A stretch of 64,000 bases of DNA, taken from Planomonospora_B alba (GTDB lineage Bacteria; Actinomycetota; Actinomycetes; Streptosporangiales; Streptosporangiaceae). The position numbers were made by a program, and so were the translations under genes. Positions 51,920 through 60,565 of the stretch are shown here, in pieces (within the stretch, counting starts at the first letter, position 1; every line of letters begins with the position of its first letter). Under the pieces are notes generated by a model. That model was given only the letters and a program-made list of their open reading frames with translations. It was not told the origin of the DNA and did not search any database. The stretch lies in the NCBI RefSeq assembly GCF_039534085.1, contig NZ_BAAAUT010000034.1, forward strand, positions 23,031 to 87,030, read 5' to 3'.

Positions 51920-51955
51920 GATAGTGGTACGGCTTGCGCGTGCAAGCCGTACCAC
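51920..51955 (+). promoter_or_regulatory. lacI operator (autoregulation)
   Basis: A 32-bp near-palindrome at 51924-51955 (outer arms GTGGTACGG / CCGTACCAC, core CTTGCGCGTGCAAG at 51933-51946). The core matches the operators at 32552 and 46629. GATAGT (51920-51925) may be the -10, placing the operator on the transcription start. Confidence 0.72.
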
Positions 51956-51973
51956 ACCCCGGAGGGAAGTTTC

Positions 51974-53014
51974 GTGCCGGAGCGAACAAGACGGGTCACC
52001 GCAGCGGACGTCGCCCGCTCGCTCGGGGTGTCCCGCTCCACCGTGGGATACGTCCTCAACAACACCCCGGGACAGACCATCTCCGCCGCCACCCGCGAGC
52101 GGGTCCTGGCCGAGGCCGCGCGCCTGGGTTACCGGCCGCATCGGTCGGCGCAGGCGCTGGCCAGCGGCCGCAGCATGATCGTCCTGCTGCTGCTGCCCGA
52201 TTGGCCCATGGAGTACTCCCTGCGCCAGCACCTGGACACCGCCACCCGCGTGCTCGACGAGGCCGGCTATTCCCTGGTGACCCACACCCGCCACGACAGC
52301 GGGCACGCCCGGCCGCTGTGGGAGTTGCTCACCCCGGACGTCGTCATCGCCTGGACGCCCGTCACCGCCGCCGAACGCGCCTCCATGAAGGCCAGCGGCA
52401 TCACCAAGATTCTGCCCCCGCCCCGGCAGGGCCGCTCCTTCCTGGCCTCGCCCGCACTCACCGCGGGCACCCATCTGCAGATCGAATACCTCCACGACCG
52501 GGGACATCGGCGGATCGGCTTCGCGGCGAGCGCGGACAAGCGTTTCTCTCCGTTGTCGCAGGGACGGATGACAGCGGCGAAGCAGGCCGCGCAACGGCTC
52601 GGGCTCGATCTCCTCGACGTCCGCTCGGTCGACCACCACGACGGCAGCGCGGCGCGAGCCGTACGCAAATGGCAGCAGGAGGGCGTGAGCGCCGTCGCCG
52701 CCTTCAACGACGACCTGGCCGCGATGGTCATGGCGGCGGCGCTGCGAGCCGGCCTGGCCGTTCCCGCGGACCTGGCCGTCATCGGGCACGACGACACCCC
52801 GCTGGCGAGCATGCTCTACCCGTCCCTGTCCAGCGTGAGCATCGACAACGTCGGACTGGGCCACTACTTCGCCGATCTGGCCCTGCGCGCCGCCCGGGAC
52901 GAGCCGCCGCCGGAGAAGGGGCCCGACCTGCAGGCTCGGGTCGTACCACGCGAATCGACGGAACCGCCGTCGCCTTCATCACTCACCGACCGCGCCCCCC
53001 GTCCGCCGGCGTAG
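51974..53014 (+). CDS. LacI-family repressor of the glycosidase regulon
   Basis: 346 aa from a GTG at 51974 (GGAGGGAAG upstream). The N-terminal HTH is VTAADVARSLGVSRSTVGYV, then the hinge region ARLGYRPHRSAQALASGRS. A periplasmic-binding-type sugar domain follows (FNDDLAAMVMAAAL, VIGHDDTPLAS). It most likely binds the CTTKCGCGCGMAAG operators at 32552, 32568, 32608, 46590, 46629, 46645 and 51933 and is induced by a sugar. The C-terminus is Pro/Ser-rich. Confidence 0.92.
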   Translation: MPERTRRVTAADVARSLGVSRSTVGYVLNNTPGQTISAATRERVLAEAARLGYRPHRSAQALASGRSMIVLLLLPDWPMEYSLRQHLDTATRVLDEAGYSLVTHTRHDSGHARPLWELLTPDVVIAWTPVTAAERASMKASGITKILPPPRQGRSFLASPALTAGTHLQIEYLHDRGHRRIGFAASADKRFSPLSQGRMTAAKQAAQRLGLDLLDVRSVDHHDGSAARAVRKWQQEGVSAVAAFNDDLAAMVMAAALRAGLAVPADLAVIGHDDTPLASMLYPSLSSVSIDNVGLGHYFADLALRAARDEPPPEKGPDLQARVVPRESTEPPSPSSLTDRAPRPPA

Positions 53015-53024
53015 GCCGTACCGG

Positions 53025-54188
53025 ATGTTCACCGCAGATTCCGACCGCACCATAAGCGTCTACCGCTCATGGGAGATCGGTTTGGACGTCGTGGTCGCAC
53101 TGGCGATGATCGTGCAACTGTGGCGGAATCCGGCGCCGTGGGGCACCGTGGAGGGAGTCGTCATCGGGATGGCCGCGCTGGCCGCCGTGGTGGCAAGACG
53201 CCGATTCACGATGACAGCGGTGATCACCGGCACCGTGGCCAGCGCGACGACCGCCGCCTTCGCCCCCGCTCTGACGCTGCTGGTGTGGATCCTGGCCCAG
53301 GTATGCCTGTTCAGCGTGCCGCTGCGCCGGTCCCGCCGGGCGACACTGGCCGCGACCGCGGCGCTGGCCGTCGTGCTGTTCACCGCCGCGCTGCTGCGGC
53401 CAGGTGTGGCGCCGTTCGATCCCGCCGGCCTCGCGCTGATCGGCTGGGCGGTCGCGGTGGCGGGTGCCGGGCTGACGCTGCGGGCTCAGCGCGACTACCT
53501 CGATGCCGTCCGGGAGCAGGCGCGCGCCGCACTCGCCGCCCGCGACAGCCACATCGCCCGGCGAGTCAGCGAAGAGCGCCTGCGCATCGCCCGAGATCTG
53601 CACGATGCGGTGGCGCACAACATCACGGTGATCTCACTGCACGCCGGCGCCGCCGACCAGGCTCTCATCGACCGGCCAGAGCACGCCCGCGAGTCGTTGC
53701 GGCAGGTTCGGACAGCCAGCCGGACGGTGCTGCGCGAGATGCAGAACATCCTGTCGGTACTGCGCGCTGGTGAGGACCGCGGCGGACGCGATCCGGTGAT
53801 CGCCGCCGCCGCCGTGCCCGATCTCATCAAGCAGTTTCAGCACCTGGGAGTCGACGTCGTGGTCGACGGCGGCATCGATCCGGAGAACCTGGAACCGGTT
53901 GCGGACGTGGCCGTCTACCGGTTGCTGCAGGAAGCGCTGACCAACGCGCAGCGCCACGGCGTCGGCCCGATCAGGATCAACATCGCCCGAACCGCTGGTG
54001 AGCTGTGTCTCACGGTGTCCAACGCCGTCCGCCCGGCACTGCCCGGCAGCCGGCCGGGATTCGGTCTGATCGGCATGAGAGAGCGGGTGACCTCAGCCGG
54101 GGGGAGCCTGGATGCCCGCTATCACGCTGACCGGTTCGTCCTGCGCGTCCGGCTGCCGCTGCGCGACGACCAGGAACAGGGGAAATGA
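53025..54188 (+). CDS. NarL-type sensor histidine kinase
   Basis: 387 aa. About five membrane helices in residues 15-155, a coiled segment, then the HisKA_3 dimerisation box RIARDLHDAVAHNI with phospho-acceptor His193. The ATPase has an N box (LLQEALTNAQRHG) and G box (GFGLIGMRERV). Signal unknown. It is 10 bp after lacI but probably belongs to the exporter unit downstream. The start has a weak Shine-Dalgarno. Confidence 0.9.
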   Translation: MFTADSDRTISVYRSWEIGLDVVVALAMIVQLWRNPAPWGTVEGVVIGMAALAAVVARRRFTMTAVITGTVASATTAAFAPALTLLVWILAQVCLFSVPLRRSRRATLAATAALAVVLFTAALLRPGVAPFDPAGLALIGWAVAVAGAGLTLRAQRDYLDAVREQARAALAARDSHIARRVSEERLRIARDLHDAVAHNITVISLHAGAADQALIDRPEHARESLRQVRTASRTVLREMQNILSVLRAGEDRGGRDPVIAAAAVPDLIKQFQHLGVDVVVDGGIDPENLEPVADVAVYRLLQEALTNAQRHGVGPIRINIARTAGELCLTVSNAVRPALPGSRPGFGLIGMRERVTSAGGSLDARYHADRFVLRVRLPLRDDQEQGK

Positions 54189-54856
54189 TGGTCACCGTAC
54201 TGCTGGTTGACGACCAGGCGATGATCAGAGCGGGGCTGGTCGGCATCCTGGCCGGCGCCGCGAAGGTCCGGGTGGTGGCGGAGGCGGCCGACGGAGCTGA
54301 AGGCGTCCGGCTGGCCCGGCGGCTGCGCCCGGATGCCGTGCTGATGGATCTGCGCATGCCGGTGCTCGACGGGGTTGAGGCGACCCGCCGCATCCGCGCC
54401 GAACCGGAGCTGGCCGGCACGCGGGTGCTCGTCCTCACCACGTTCGACGAGGACCGGGATGTGATGGCGGCGTTGCGCGCCGGCGCCGACGGTTTCCTCA
54501 GCAAGGGCGCCGAACCCGAGGAACTGCTGTCGGCACTCATCTCGGTGGCCGACGGTGACGTCGCCCTATCGCGGAAAGCAGCGCGGGCACTGGTGAGGCG
54601 GGTGTCCACGGAACCGGCACTTCCCGCGCCCGACGCGGTCCTGCTGGACCGGATCGCTCAGCTCACCGCTCGCGAGCGCGACATCGTGGTGGCGGTCGCC
54701 CTGGGCAAGGACAACCGCGCGATCGCCGCCGATCTATCGATCTCCCCCTTCACGGTGAAGACCCACCTCAACCGCGCCATGGCGAAGCTGGACGCCCGCG
54801 ACCGAGCTCAGATCGTCGTGCTCGTCTACCGCGCCGGTCTCGTCACCGCGCACTGA
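54185..54856 (+). CDS. NarL/LuxR-type response regulator
   Basis: 223 aa, overlapping the kinase stop (ATGA). Receiver domain with Asp55 in VLMDLRMP and the acidic pair LLVDDQ. A LuxR HTH follows (LTARERDIVVAVALGKDNRA, ISPFTVKTHLNRAMAKL). It likely activates or represses the MMPL gene at 55023, whose upstream region has two palindromes. Confidence 0.93.
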   Translation: MMVTVLLVDDQAMIRAGLVGILAGAAKVRVVAEAADGAEGVRLARRLRPDAVLMDLRMPVLDGVEATRRIRAEPELAGTRVLVLTTFDEDRDVMAALRAGADGFLSKGAEPEELLSALISVADGDVALSRKAARALVRRVSTEPALPAPDAVLLDRIAQLTARERDIVVAVALGKDNRAIAADLSISPFTVKTHLNRAMAKLDARDRAQIVVLVYRAGLVTAH

Positions 54857-54870
54857 GCCGCGGGGCCGGT

Positions 54871-54908
54871 GTACTGCCGATGCAGTACGGCGGTGCATCT
54901 GCGCAGAT
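54871..54908. promoter_or_regulatory. Two palindromes upstream of the MMPL gene
   Basis: GTACTGC-CGAT-GCAGTAC (54871-54888) and a perfect 12-bp ATCTGCGCAGAT (54897-54908) lie just after the response regulator. They are candidate binding sites for it. Confidence 0.5.
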
Positions 54909-55022
54909 CACGACAGCGCGCTCCTGCTCGGCCGAGAATCGACGGGTTGTCCTGCGGCGGTGGTGAGGTGGACGCCTTTCCTCCTGCACCGCCGCCATCG
55001 ACCCCGTTCGAGAGGCCCTGTC

Positions 55023-57233
55023 TTGGCACGACTGCTCTACCGTCTTGGCACATTCAGTGCCCGGCGTCGAGGTACCTTCCTGATCGGGTGGCTGCTCACC
55101 CTCGTGGTGCTCGCCGGCATAGCCGCCAGCAGCATGCGTTTCAGTGACGGCTCCTTCCAGGTACCCGGAACCGAGGCCAGCGAGGCGTTGACCATCATGG
55201 AGCGCGAGTTCGCCGCCGACGGGGCCGGCAACGCCACCCTTCAGCTGGTGCTACGAGTCCCCGACAACCAGAAGATCACCACCAGGGACAACGCCGCAGC
55301 GGTCGCCGACGCGCTCGCGCGGGCCCGCGCCGTCGAGCACGTGCAAGCGGTCAGCGACCCGTTCGACGCTGAGCGGCCGTACGTCTCCGCCGACGGCACG
55401 ACCGCCGTGACCACCGTGACCTTCACCGGCATCACCCGTGACAACGCCGAGGCCGTCCAGCAAGACGTCATCACCGTGGCCGCACAGGCCCGGGCCCCCG
55501 GCCTCACCGTCGAAGTCGGGGGCACGCTCCTTACCGGGGCCCCCGAGGTGCTCGGCCCGAGCGAGATCGTCGGCGCGGCGATCGCCTTCCTGGTCCTGTT
55601 GCTGACGTTCGGCTCGCTCGCCGCGGCCGGTGCGAACATGGTCGGAGCCCTGGTCGGCGTCGGCGTCGGCATCCTCGGCGTCTTCGCCTTCTCCGCCCTT
55701 CAGCCGATCGGCGGCACCACGCCGATTCTGGCGGTCATGCTCGGCCTGGCCGTGGGCATCGACTACTGCTTGTTCATCCTCGACCGCTTCCGCGCCGAGC
55801 TGCGCCAAGGACGTGAGATCACCGACGCGATCGGCTGGGCCGTCGGCACGGCCGGATCCTCGGTCGTCTTCGCCGGAGCCACCGTCATCATCGCGCTCAC
55901 CGGGCTGTCGGTCGTCGGTATCCCGTTCATCACCGAGATGGGGCTGGCCGCCGCCTTTGCCGTCTTGGTGGCGGTGCTGATGGCGCTGACGTTCCTGCCG
56001 GTGCTGCTGCGCATCCTCGGAGCGCGCGCCCTGCCGCGCTGGCAGAGGTCTGCCCGCGGCTTCCGCGCCCGGATCACCTTCCTCAACCGGTGGATCACCC
56101 TCGTCGTCCGCCGCCCGGTGATCACCGGTCTCACCTGTACCGCCCTGCTGCTGCTCGTCACCGTACCGGTGTTGTCTCTGCGCACCACTTTGAGCAACCC
56201 CGGCGGCGAGGACCCGCACTCCACCCAGCGGGCCGCCTACACGATCATCGCTGAGGAGTTCGGCGCCGGCTTCCAGGACCCGCTGATCGTGCTGGTGCAA
56301 TCCGACGGCGGGCAGGTTCGCGACGCGCTGACCGGCGTCGCCACCTACCTGAAGAGCTTCCCCGCCGTGGTTCAGGTCCACCCGGGTCAGGTCAACGGTG
56401 ACGGCACCGTCGCCCAGCTGACCGTCATTCCGCGTAGCGGCCCGCTCGATGACGCCACCGAGCAACTCGTGCGCGACATCCGCGCCGAGGCCGGCAGCGT
56501 GCCGGGCGCGCGGATCGCGGTGACCGGCGGCACCGCTCTGGGCATCGACTCCGACACGCAACTCAACAGCGCACTGACCACCTACCTCGTGCTCATCGTC
56601 GGCCTGTCCCTGATGCTGCTGGTGGTCATGTTCCGGTCCATCCTGGTACCGCTGATCGCCACCATCGGGTTCCTGCTGTCGCTGGGCGCCGGCATGGGCG
56701 CCACCGTCGCGGTCTTTCAGTGGGGCTGGTTCGACGCGCTGATTCCGGCGCCGCAGGGCAACCCGTTGCTGAGCCTGTTGCCGATCATCCTCACCGGCAT
56801 CCTGTTCGGCCTGGCCATGGACTACCAGGTCTTCCTGGTCTCGCGCGTCCACGAGGCGTATACCCGGGGCCACTCCCCCAAAGAGGCGGTGCTGGACGGA
56901 TTCGGCCGCTCCGCAGTGGTCGTGGTCGCCGCCGCCGGCATCATGACCGCCGTCTTCGTCGGCTTCGCGCTCAGCCCATCGTCCCTGGTCGGCTCGATCG
57001 CCCTGGGGTTGGCGATCGGCGTCATCGCCGACGCCTTCGTTGTCCGCATGATCCTGGTGCCCGCCGCCTTGACCCTGCTCGGCCGGGCCGCCTGGTGGAT
57101 GCCCCGCTGGCTCGACCGGGTACTGCCGCACCTCGACACCGAAGGCGGCGACCTGCGCCGGGAAGCGGACACAGCGCCCGATGGCCGGTCAGCGCAGGAC
57201 GCCCGGATGGGGGAGACAACCCGCGTGCGATGA
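55023..57233 (+). CDS. MMPL-family (RND) membrane transporter
   Basis: 736 aa from a TTG at 55023 (GAGAGG upstream; a GTG at 54960 is the alternative). Two RND halves: an N-terminal helix, an extracytoplasmic loop, five helices (VGIDYCLFILDRFRAELRQG), then the same layout again (FGLAMDYQVFLVSRVHEAYT). GxxxDY motifs carry the proton-relay Asp-Tyr pairs. It probably exports a lipid, an antibiotic or a toxic intermediate under control of the adjacent two-component system. Not obviously tied to steroid use. Confidence 0.9.
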   Translation: MARLLYRLGTFSARRRGTFLIGWLLTLVVLAGIAASSMRFSDGSFQVPGTEASEALTIMEREFAADGAGNATLQLVLRVPDNQKITTRDNAAAVADALARARAVEHVQAVSDPFDAERPYVSADGTTAVTTVTFTGITRDNAEAVQQDVITVAAQARAPGLTVEVGGTLLTGAPEVLGPSEIVGAAIAFLVLLLTFGSLAAAGANMVGALVGVGVGILGVFAFSALQPIGGTTPILAVMLGLAVGIDYCLFILDRFRAELRQGREITDAIGWAVGTAGSSVVFAGATVIIALTGLSVVGIPFITEMGLAAAFAVLVAVLMALTFLPVLLRILGARALPRWQRSARGFRARITFLNRWITLVVRRPVITGLTCTALLLLVTVPVLSLRTTLSNPGGEDPHSTQRAAYTIIAEEFGAGFQDPLIVLVQSDGGQVRDALTGVATYLKSFPAVVQVHPGQVNGDGTVAQLTVIPRSGPLDDATEQLVRDIRAEAGSVPGARIAVTGGTALGIDSDTQLNSALTTYLVLIVGLSLMLLVVMFRSILVPLIATIGFLLSLGAGMGATVAVFQWGWFDALIPAPQGNPLLSLLPIILTGILFGLAMDYQVFLVSRVHEAYTRGHSPKEAVLDGFGRSAVVVVAAAGIMTAVFVGFALSPSSLVGSIALGLAIGVIADAFVVRMILVPAALTLLGRAAWWMPRWLDRVLPHLDTEGGDLRREADTAPDGRSAQDARMGETTRVR

Positions 57234-57358
57234 CAGATGCGGGTCCCGGCGCGTACGCTGCGGACCACCACCTGCCATGACCGCCGCGGCCCGCGCAAGA
57301 TCACTCATCGGCCTTGCGGCATCACCTCACGCCGCGGTATCCGGTGCCGATCGCCCAA

Positions 57359-57407
57359 CCGCCTCGTCGTGCCCGGCGTGAAGCCGACGCCTGGCGTGAC
57401 GAGGCGG
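57359..57407 (+). terminator. Long hairpin after the MMPL gene
   Basis: CCGCCTCGTC (57359-57368) pairs with GACGAGGCGG (57398-57407), extended inside by GCCCGGCGT / ACGCCTGGC with one mismatch. A stable terminator. The rest of the 213-bp gap (57234-57446) holds nothing recognisable. Confidence 0.68.
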
Positions 57408-57446
57408 AGCCGGAGCTGTCAATCCCCTGAAAGCGTGGAGACGGTC

Positions 57447-57665
57447 CTATGCCACAGCGGCCCTCACCAGGGCCGATGATGCCTGTCTCTTCTCGATCAC
57501 CTGACGCTCGAATGTGACCGGCGGCAGCCCGTCGTTGGCGCTGTGCCGCCTGCGCGTGTTGGAGAAGTCCGCGATCCAGGTCGCCACCCTCAGCCGGGCC
57601 TCGGCCCGGGTGCGAAACCGGTGCCGATGCACGAACTCGACCTTCAACGTGCCGGTACCTGTCAA
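57447..57665 (-). pseudogene. IS3-family transposase C-terminal remnant
   Basis: 72 codons: EFVHRHRFRTRAEARLRVAT, then WIADFSNTRRRHSANDGLPP. This is the C-terminal end of an IS3-type OrfB (rve domain end). Upstream domains with the DDE residues are absent. It adjoins the IS256-type element and marks an older insertion. Confidence 0.8.
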
Positions 57666-57744
57666 ACCTGTTGAGACATCAAGCCACGTTCGGTGTCTGT
57701 GTGAACCGATCCGGGGTCACGTCCAGCGAAGTGGTGTATGAACC

Positions 57745-59066
57745 GGCCTTCGCGTGATCCTGTTTCTGCAGGTTAAGCGGTAAGTGTCTGCGGCAGCGGA
57801 TTCTGCCCCGGTGTGTCGCCCGCGATCAGGCGCAACCGGACCTTGGCCAGCACGTCCAGCCCCATGTAGCGGCGGGCCTCGGTCCACTCATCGGTCTGCT
57901 CGGCCAGCACCGCACCCACCAGGCGCACGACCGCGCCCCGGTCGGGGAAGATGCCGACCACGTCGGTGCGGCGACGGATCTCCTTGTTCAGCCTTTCTTG
58001 CGGGTTGTTCGACCAGACCTGCCGCCAGACCTCCCGCGGGAACGCGGCGAAGGCCAGCAGGTCCTCGCGGGCCGCGTCCAGATGCGTCGCCGCGGCCGGA
58101 TACTTGCCCTCCAGCGCCTCGACGACCCAGGCATGCTGGGAGCGCACGGCCTCGACCGCAGGCTGGTCGAAGATCGTGCGCACCAGGGTCGCCACCCACG
58201 GCTGCGCCGACTTCGGGACCGTCGTCAGCAGATTCCGCAGGTAGTGGGTGCGACAGCGCTGCCAGGCCGCACCCGCCAGCGTCGCGCCGACCGCCTCGAC
58301 CAGGCCGGCGTGGGCGTCGGAGACCACCAGCTGCACCCCGACAGGCCCCGCGCCACCAGGGAGCGCAGGAAGCCCAGCCAGCCGGCGCCGTCCTCGGCCG
58401 AGGTCACCTCCAGCCCCAGGATCTCCCGGCGGCCGTCGGCATTGACCGCCGTGGCGACCAGCACGTGCACGTTCACCGTGCGCCCGTCCTCGCGGACCTT
58501 CTGCGTCAGCGCGTCCAGCCACACGAACGCATACGGGCCGCCGTCCAGCGGGCGGGTGCGGAAGGCTTCCACCTGCCCGTCCAGCACCTTGGTCATCTCC
58601 GAGACCTGGCTCTTGGAGATGCCGGTGATGCCCAGCTGCTCGACGAGCTTGTCGACCCGGCGGGTGGAGACGCCCAGCAGGTAGCTGGTGGCCACCACGC
58701 TGATCAGGGTTTGTTCGGCCCGGCGGCGGCGCTGCAGCAGCCAGTCCGGGAAGTAGCTGCCCGAGCGCAGTTTCGGAATGGCGAGCTCGACGGTGCCGGC
58801 GCGGGTGTCCCAGCCGCGGGTCCGATAACCGTTGCGCCGGTTGGCCCGCTCGCTGCTGCGCTCGCCGTAGGCGGCGCCGCACAGGCTGTCGGCCTCGGCC
58901 GACACAGGCGCCTCGGCCATGGTCTTCACCATGGAGCGCAACAGATCCGGGTCACTGGCCTGAATCTGCTCCGCCAGCCACGCCATCGGGTCCACACTGT
59001 TGGACACGGCCATCGCTTTCCTCCTTCGATCTTGATGTCGCAATCACGAAGGATCACGCGATGGCC
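57745..59066. mobile_element. IS256-type insertion sequence (inactive)
   Basis: Ends are GGCCTTCGCGTGATCCT (57745-57761) and AGGATCACGCGATGGCC (59050-59066), inverted with one mismatch. The true outer ends may extend a little further. It encloses one transposase gene in two frames. No clear target duplication is seen. Confidence 0.72.
57773..59013 (-). pseudogene. IS256-family transposase with frameshift
   Basis: ATG at 59013 after GAAGGAGGAAAGCG. The first frame runs from MAVSNSVDPMAWLAEQIQAS through FVWLDALTQKVREDG (first Asp) to ARGLSG. The second frame continues VQLVVSDAHAGLVEAVGA (second Asp) to NPQERLNKEIRRRTDVVGIF (Glu). The break is at a CCCC run on the plus strand, 58336-58339; one extra C would restore a single protein of about 413 aa. 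It could be a true mutation, a homopolymer sequencing error, or a slippery site; IS256 transposases normally need no frameshift. Confidence 0.82.
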
Positions 59067-59187
59067 GTCCTCATGTCCGGCGGCACGCCTGTGTGCTGGG
59101 GAAACTCTTAGAGGGCGGTTCGCGAGTTGATGTCCCCTTCGCCACTGGGATTGGGCAAGGCGAGCTGGTCGGAGGCTCGTCACCGGA

Positions 59188-59634
59188 CTACGGGCGCGGC
59201 CGAACGAACAAGCCCGGCTCGGTCTCGATGAGGACGCCGCGGCCGACCAGGCGCTTGAGCTTGGAACGGATGTTCTCGGTGTGCTTGGCCACGATGGGCA
59301 GGTCCAGGGCCTGGCACAGGTCGCGGGCGCGCAGAGGCCGGTCGGCATCGGCGAAGATAGCCAGAATCTGCTGGTAGGCAGGATGGCTGGGCAGCGCAGG
59401 CGGTGGTGCGGCTGGTTCGGCGCCGTCGTCGGCGGCGAGCGCGAGGAGGGTCTTTCGGGTGATCCGAAGGTGCTCGATCGCCTCGCCGAGCTCGCCCAGA
59501 TGGGCGTTCAGCGCGTCGGTCTCGGCCTGGAGCTGCTCGATCCGGCACGTCAACGCCTGCTCGCGGGCGTCGATCCTGTCCAGGAGCCACGTGCCGGGGT
59601 CGGGCGGGGGCGCGGGCGTCTGGAGGCTGCTCAC
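59188..59634 (-). CDS. IS5-element accessory protein: coiled coil plus winged helix
   Basis: 148 aa from a GTG at 59634 overlapping the transposase stop (GTGA). Residues 18-65 form a coiled coil (REQALTCRIEQLQAETDALN), followed by an Ala/Pro-rich linker. The C-terminal winged-helix-like domain reads LRARDLCQALDLPIVAKHTE, RSKLKRLVGRGVLIE. The shape is that of a small DNA-binding dimer. It may regulate or assist transposition; I know no established function. Confidence 0.65.
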   Translation of the reverse strand: MSSLQTPAPPPDPGTWLLDRIDAREQALTCRIEQLQAETDALNAHLGELGEAIEHLRITRKTLLALAADDGAEPAAPPPALPSHPAYQQILAIFADADRPLRARDLCQALDLPIVAKHTENIRSKLKRLVGRGVLIETEPGLFVRPRP

Positions 59635-60464
59635 GTCGACCGCCACGACGGCGCGGGCGCACGGGTCAGACGACGGGCCATCACATCCGTCATCGCCCAG
59701 TACACCCGCGACTCGGACGTGGCCGGCCGGTGCTCGTAGTCGCGCACCAGGCGCCGGTGCAGCATCAAGGTGCCGTAGGTCTGCTCGACGATCCACCGTG
59801 TCGGCTGGGGGACGAATCCCGTGTCGGCCCGGTTGCGTTCGACGATCTGAACGTCGATCCCCAAGGTGGCGCCGTGGGCGACGACCGTGTTCTTGAAGCC
59901 CTGGTCGGCCAGGGCCGTGGTCACGCTGCCGCCGGTCTGTGCGGCGACGCGGTCCAGCAGCGCCGTTCCCGCGGTGTTGCCGTGCGCGGAAGCGGCCAGC
60001 AGCACCGCCGCGATGACCAGTCCGAACGTCTCGGTGGCCAGGCCGCGTTTGCGTCCCGGGACCTTCTTGGCCGCGTCTTTCCCGGTCGTGGCGGCGGGGA
60101 CGCCGGCCGCGGCGTGCACGCTCTGGGTGTCCAGCACGACCGGGCTCGGATCGGCCTTTCGCCCTTTGCTCTCCCGCAGATACCAGCGCAGCAGGTCGCA
60201 GATCACCTGGGCGGTGCCGTCGTCGCGCCACTTGGCGAAGTAGTAGTACGTCGCGCTCTTGGGCGGCAGGTCGTGCGGCAGGTATTCCCACTGGACGCCG
60301 GTCCGGCCCTGATACAGGATCGCGCCCGCGATCTCGCGCATCGTGTAGGTGCCCTGGTGGCCGCTGACCGACGGGTGCGCGGCCTTCCACGCCGTGAGCA
60401 CCGGTTCGATCAGCGCCCACTGCTCGTCGGAGAGGTCGCTGGGGTACGGCTTGCGCTCGCTCAC
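59631..60464 (-). CDS. IS5-family transposase
   Basis: 277 aa from a GTG at 60464 (start VSERKPYPSDLSDEQW; an upstream ATG at 60527 is possible). N-terminal DUF4096-type domain (IEPVLTAWKAAHPSVSG, GAILYQGRTGVQWEYLP), a DDE core with Asp in VVLDTQSVHA, a second Asp in TALADQGFKN, and Glu in RWIVEQTYGTL. All three positions are intact, so it may be active. Confidence 0.88.
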   Translation of the reverse strand: MSERKPYPSDLSDEQWALIEPVLTAWKAAHPSVSGHQGTYTMREIAGAILYQGRTGVQWEYLPHDLPPKSATYYYFAKWRDDGTAQVICDLLRWYLRESKGRKADPSPVVLDTQSVHAAAGVPAATTGKDAAKKVPGRKRGLATETFGLVIAAVLLAASAHGNTAGTALLDRVAAQTGGSVTTALADQGFKNTVVAHGATLGIDVQIVERNRADTGFVPQPTRWIVEQTYGTLMLHRRLVRDYEHRPATSESRVYWAMTDVMARRLTRAPAPSWRST

Positions 60465-60565
60465 CCGGTCATCCCAGCACATCCGGGCTCGCCAACCAGG
60501 GGTAACGCTAAATATCCGCCTAATCACACTGTGGCATCGCGGGCATCAGCTCACGAACCGCCCTC

